Positions 23,501-26,013 of a DNA stretch of 26,013 nt are shown piece by piece. Source of the DNA: SSF53 sp036170535. GTDB taxonomy: Bacteria > Spirochaetota > Leptospiria > Leptospirales > Leptonemataceae. A program made the translations under genes and the position numbers. The stretch spans positions 1-26,013 of the forward strand of contig JAVHPJ010000233.1 of NCBI GenBank assembly GCA_036170535.1, written 5' to 3'. The notes beneath the pieces are model-generated. The model made no database searches. It was not told the DNA's origin and saw nothing but the letters and a program-made list of their open reading frames with translations. Within the stretch, counting starts at the first letter, position 1; the number at the start of each line of letters is the position of its first letter.

Positions 23501-24427
23501 ATGAATCTCGATACATTCGGTTTTATATTCTACATTGGCCTTCTGGCCTACATTGGCTTTAAGTTTGTCCGCGCAATCCGCATCGTTCCCACTCAGGAAG
23601 AATATCTTGTGGAACGCCTGGGCAAATACAGTCGGACCCTGGGCGCAGGTTTCCACACGCTGATTCCGTTTATCGACCGCGTGGCGCACGAAATGAACCT
23701 CAAAGAAGAGGCCATCGACGTGCCGGCGCAGGTCTGCATTACGCGCGACAACGTACAGGTAAAAGTCGACGGCATCATCTACATGAAGGTGATGGATTCG
23801 TATAAGGCGGCTTACAACGTTACCGACTACCGCACCGCGGTAATTCAGCTCGCGCAAACCACCATGCGCGCCGCGTTTGGCGATCTGGATCTGGATAAAT
23901 CGTTCGAGGAACGCAGTCAGTTGAACGTGAAGATCGTAACGACCGTGGATCAGGCGGCCGAGCACTGGGGCGTGGACATCAAGCGCTATGAGATTCAGAA
24001 TATTCAGCCTTCCAAAGAAGTGCTGCATTCCATGGAACAGCAGATGAAGGCCGAGCGCGAACGCCGCGCCGTCATCGCTCGTTCGGAAGGCGAGATGACC
24101 ACGCTCATCAATCGTTCGGAAGGTCTCAAACAAGAATTGATCAATCGCTCCGAAGGCGAGAAAATGAAGATGATCAACGAAGCCGAGGGCCGTGCGAGCG
24201 AAGTGCGCGCTGTCGCCCAGGCGACCGCGGCCGGAATCAGCAAGATCGCCGCGTCCCTCTCCGCGACGGGCGGCATGGAAGCCATGCAGCTCAACATATC
24301 CGAAGACTATCTGCGTCAGCTCAAAGGTCTGGCGAAGAAAGAAAACAACGTTGTACTGCCGCTGGATCTGAGCAATCTCGAAGACGTGCTCGACGGCATT
24401 CAACGCATCACCCCAAAAAAAAACTGA
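23501..24427 (+). CDS. SPFH/stomatin-like (QmcA-type) membrane protein 2
   Basis: 308 residues, paralogous to the preceding gene along its whole length: an N-terminal helix (FGFIFYIGLLAYIGFKFV), the SPFH domain (RIVPTQEEYLVERLGKYSRTLGAGFHTLIPFIDRVAHEM), SEGE/SEGLK helical repeats, and the same-length C-terminus (LEDVLDGIQRITPKKN). AGGGAG precedes the ATG. Retention of two adjacent paralogues suggests a hetero-oligomeric assembly similar to HflK/HflC, though both copies look QmcA/stomatin-like. Its last sense codons are CCA AAA AAA AAC before TGA, that is nine A then C, a slippery sequence that could shift ribosomes into the TPR frame (separate entry). The stop is probably genuine because the upstream paralogue ends at the equivalent point. 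Confidence 0.92.
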   Translation: MNLDTFGFIFYIGLLAYIGFKFVRAIRIVPTQEEYLVERLGKYSRTLGAGFHTLIPFIDRVAHEMNLKEEAIDVPAQVCITRDNVQVKVDGIIYMKVMDSYKAAYNVTDYRTAVIQLAQTTMRAAFGDLDLDKSFEERSQLNVKIVTTVDQAAEHWGVDIKRYEIQNIQPSKEVLHSMEQQMKAERERRAVIARSEGEMTTLINRSEGLKQELINRSEGEKMKMINEAEGRASEVRAVAQATAAGISKIAASLSATGGMEAMQLNISEDYLRQLKGLAKKENNVVLPLDLSNLEDVLDGIQRITPKKN

Positions 24428-24467
24428 ACACCTATGAGTCGGCGGCCGCCGGGGCCGTCGACGACTC
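24415..24467 (+). other. Candidate -1 frameshift / slippage signal at the SPFH2-TPR junction
   Basis: Nine A (24415-24423) plus C give the heptamer A-AAA-AAC in phase with the SPFH2 frame, directly before the TGA at 24425. Eleven nt after the heptamer a stem starts: GAGTCG (24436-24441) pairs with CGACTC (24462-24467), enclosing CGGCC (24443-24447) and GGCCG (24453-24457). The -1 frame from 24424 has no stop until 24735 and encodes a helical/TPR segment. A-AAA-AAC with a downstream structure is a known -1 frameshift design; a nine-A run can also cause transcriptional slippage. A sequencing or assembly error in the homopolymer is the simple alternative. Confidence 0.45.
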
Positions 24468-24501
24468 CGCGCGCGCCGCCTTCGACGCTGCGCTCGCCTC
24501 A

Positions 24502-24735
24502 TTGAAAGACGGCCTGGCCGGGAAACGTTTCGAGGCCGTCTTCACGCGCGCAAAGGAGCTGCTGGAGCAGCGCCCGCGCAACGTGCCGTTGCTGTCCATC
24601 CTCGGCTCCGCCGCCTACGGTCTGGGCCGCTATCGCGAAGCCGAGGCGGCCATTCGCCGCGCCCTCGAATTAAAGCCGGACTCTCAGGTTCTGCAGGACA
24701 GCCTCGCGCGCATCCAGAAAAAAACCGGCGGCTGA
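24502..24735 (+). CDS. TPR-repeat segment (separate small protein or frameshifted extension of SPFH2)
   Basis: 77 residues from the only conventional start, TTG at 24502. It holds one clear tetratricopeptide repeat (LLSILGSAAYGLGRYREAEAAIRRALELKPD) and flanking helices (FEAVFTRAKELLEQRP; SQVLQDSLARIQKKTGG). The same frame is open back to 24424 and encodes a plausible helix (AVDDSARAAFDAALASLKDG) that the TTG start would cut, and no Shine-Dalgarno precedes the TTG. No ATG or GTG lies in the open part after the A-run. This favours expression as a C-terminal extension of SPFH2 by -1 frameshift, or a gene whose frame is broken by a homopolymer indel. The reading frame looks real; the start is doubtful. 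Confidence 0.6.
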   Translation: MKDGLAGKRFEAVFTRAKELLEQRPRNVPLLSILGSAAYGLGRYREAEAAIRRALELKPDSQVLQDSLARIQKKTGG

Positions 24736-24787
24736 ACCGGGGCCTGGCGCCATTGTTAGCCGGGCGACCGCACTCTTTCATGCGCAC

Positions 24788-24817
24788 AAAAAAAATGGCC
24801 CGCATTTCTGCGGGCCG
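24788..24817 (-). terminator. Rho-independent terminator of the LruC-domain gene
   Basis: Perfect 8-bp hairpin, on the minus strand GGCCCGCA-GAAA-TGCGGGCC, followed by A then eight T. It starts about 55 nt after the stop codon at 24871. The + strand has no T-run after the stem, so it acts mainly on minus-strand transcripts. Confidence 0.9.
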
Positions 24818-24870
24818 AAACTACGCGGAGAATCTCTGAAATACAGGCGTCTTAACCAAAAGTCCGGCGC

Positions 24871-26013
24871 TCAGCGCGCGAACACCTTGCTTGCCTCAGG
24901 ACGCAAGAACCAATCCAGATAATCGCGACCGTTGGATGCGGCCCACGCGGCGAAGTCGGCGTAAGCGACGCTCACCGACTTGCCTTCAAGCGGCCAGAGC
25001 CAGCTCTCGGGAAGCTTCACCGCCCAGGGAAAGCCGTCCGAATCGAGGTAGGCGTCCCCGCCTGAGCCGTTCAGCACGCGCCCCGGGAAGTGCACTTCGC
25101 GATTCGTATTAATTACGAAGGCGTACAGATCGTAGGGCGGCAGGCCCAGCGTGGACCGCGAAATCGGCGAGTTAAACACGACTTCGAGGGTCGCCAGCTT
25201 GCCCGGCGCGTAGCTCTGGCCGGAGCTGGTATTGCTCTGGCTGATCGTCGTGCTGCTGTCCGGGAGGATTTCGTACGCGGTATCCGCCGCCACCGAACTG
25301 GAAACCGCCGCGCCGCCGTCAAAACTGCGCGTCAGGCTGGCGTCGCCGGGCAACTTCACATACAGGCGATGCCGATAGCCGGCGCCGCGGGCCATGTGTT
25401 GGAAGCTGGCGCGCACTGCGGCGACGTCGCCGGCTGCGTTCAAGTCCTCTTCGTATACGGCGCGAATCGTATAATCGTTCAGGTCCGCATCGCCCTGGCT
25501 CGGATACAAATCCTCGTAAGATACGATTACCGGCTCGTAGACTATGCGCGCGGCGCGGCCAGCATCGGCCGGATAAAAGTCGAGATCATCCGGCATTCCG
25601 TCGCCATCGGCGTCGGCCAGCGCAGGCGCTTCTACTTCCCCGCTGAAAGCCAACTCACGATCAATCGCCGCCAGCTCGTCCAGATTCTCAACCACGACCG
25701 TTTGCGTCTCTTCGCCAACGGTGATCGAAATTGTCAGACTCTCTTCGTCCGCCGGCGCATTGACCACTGCATCAATGCGGCCGTCGTCGCCGGTTACGCC
25801 CTGGAAAAGCGTCTCGCCCTGGCTGTCGGCGACCGCGACAATTGCGCCGCCCACCGGTCCGGATTCGTCGGTCACGGTAACCGCAACCGGCACGGGCCGA
25901 TCGGAATTCAGCGTGAAGGACTCGTCCTCGGCGCGGGCCGCGTCGCGGTTGACCACTTCGGGCGCCTCCAGCGCCGCAGGCTCCGGATTCGCACCGGACG
26001 CCGTCGGCTCGCC
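24871..26013 (-). CDS. LruC-domain protein, N-terminus outside window
   Basis: Partial: the frame is open to the right edge, adding 19 residues (GEPTASGANPEPAALEAPE) before the first GTG at 25956, so that GTG is not the likely start. The visible 380 residues begin with a Pro/Glu-rich linker. A beta domain of carboxypeptidase-regulatory or Big type follows (VPVAVTVTDESGPVGGAIVAVADSQG ... VTGDDGRIDAVV). Next is a calcium-binding motif of the thrombospondin type 3 kind (DADGDGMPDDLDFYP), then the LruC domain (VSYEDLYPSQGDADLNDYTI ... YAFVINTNREVHFPG ... DSDGFPWAVKLPESWLWPLEGKSVSVAYADFAAWAASNGRDYLDWF). LruC-type proteins are surface or secreted, first noted as an antigen in Leptospira. A strong terminator follows. 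Confidence 0.85.
   Translation of the reverse strand, partial: GEPTASGANPEPAALEAPEVVNRDAARAEDESFTLNSDRPVPVAVTVTDESGPVGGAIVAVADSQGETLFQGVTGDDGRIDAVVNAPADEESLTISITVGEETQTVVVENLDELAAIDRELAFSGEVEAPALADADGDGMPDDLDFYPADAGRAARIVYEPVIVSYEDLYPSQGDADLNDYTIRAVYEEDLNAAGDVAAVRASFQHMARGAGYRHRLYVKLPGDASLTRSFDGGAAVSSSVAADTAYEILPDSSTTISQSNTSSGQSYAPGKLATLEVVFNSPISRSTLGLPPYDLYAFVINTNREVHFPGRVLNGSGGDAYLDSDGFPWAVKLPESWLWPLEGKSVSVAYADFAAWAASNGRDYLDWFLRPEASKVFAR

Noticed and set aside
23477..24502. 341-residue minus-strand frame opposite SPFH2
   Set aside because: Shadow of a well-conserved SPFH gene; no domain and no ribosome-binding site.
1..26013. tRNAs, tmRNA, CRISPR arrays, insertion sequences, attachment sites
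   Set aside because: No GGTTCGAATCC-type T-arms ending in CCA, no regularly spaced DNA repeats, and no transposase or integrase frames were found.

Overview
The window is GC-rich and densely coded, and comes from a diderm (LPS-bearing) bacterium. It carries a lipid A acyltransferase (LpxL/HtrB family), a lipid A deacylase of the LpxR family, an RND efflux pump and several lipoproteins. The lipoprotein style (Cys followed by Asp/Glu/Gly and a Leu/Gly-rich tether), a class III adenylate cyclase, the exosortase K/MSEP-CTERM pair and a LruC-type protein make me lean to a spirochaete of the Leptospirales. That placement is an inference from gene content; no 16S or tRNA gene is present.

Layout. 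(1) 1-240, + strand: the 3' part of RNase P RNA (rnpB), cut by the window edge; it ends inside the 3' end of the opposing gene. (2) 5213-219, - strand: a lipoprotein, exosortase K and its probable dedicated substrate, a multi-membrane VIT-domain protein with an MSEP-CTERM-like tail; the last two overlap by 4 nt. (3) 8703-5365, - strand: an RND transporter without adaptor or outer-membrane partner. (4) 8909-11045, + strand: an LpxL-type acyltransferase overlapping a PAS-adenylate cyclase, then a hairpin terminator. (5) 12145-11081, - strand: a short MetE-like protein (catalytic half only). (6) 19322-12318, - strand: a five-gene run coding for a secreted protein, an ankyrin protein, a three-domain fusion (degenerate isochorismatase fold + APH-like kinase + dual-specificity phosphatase), a subtilase without signal peptide, and an LpxR whose barrel carries about nine copies of a 19-residue repeat. 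(7) 19600-20736, + strand: a tandem bacteriohemerythrin. (8) 21791-20778, - strand: a lipoprotein alpha/beta hydrolase. (9) 21925-24735, + strand: NfeD, two stomatin/QmcA-type SPFH paralogues and a TPR segment, with a run of nine A and a strong stem-loop at the junction of the second SPFH gene and the TPR frame. (10) 26013-24871, - strand: the 3' part of a LruC-domain protein with its own terminator.

The strongest candidates for something new are the five-gene run (6), especially the triple fusion and the repeat-expanded LpxR translationally coupled to a subtilase, and the possible -1 frameshift joining an SPFH protein to a TPR domain at 24415-24467. Much of the window concerns the envelope: lipid A acylation and deacylation, sorting of a membrane protein, efflux, and SPFH/NfeD membrane microdomains.
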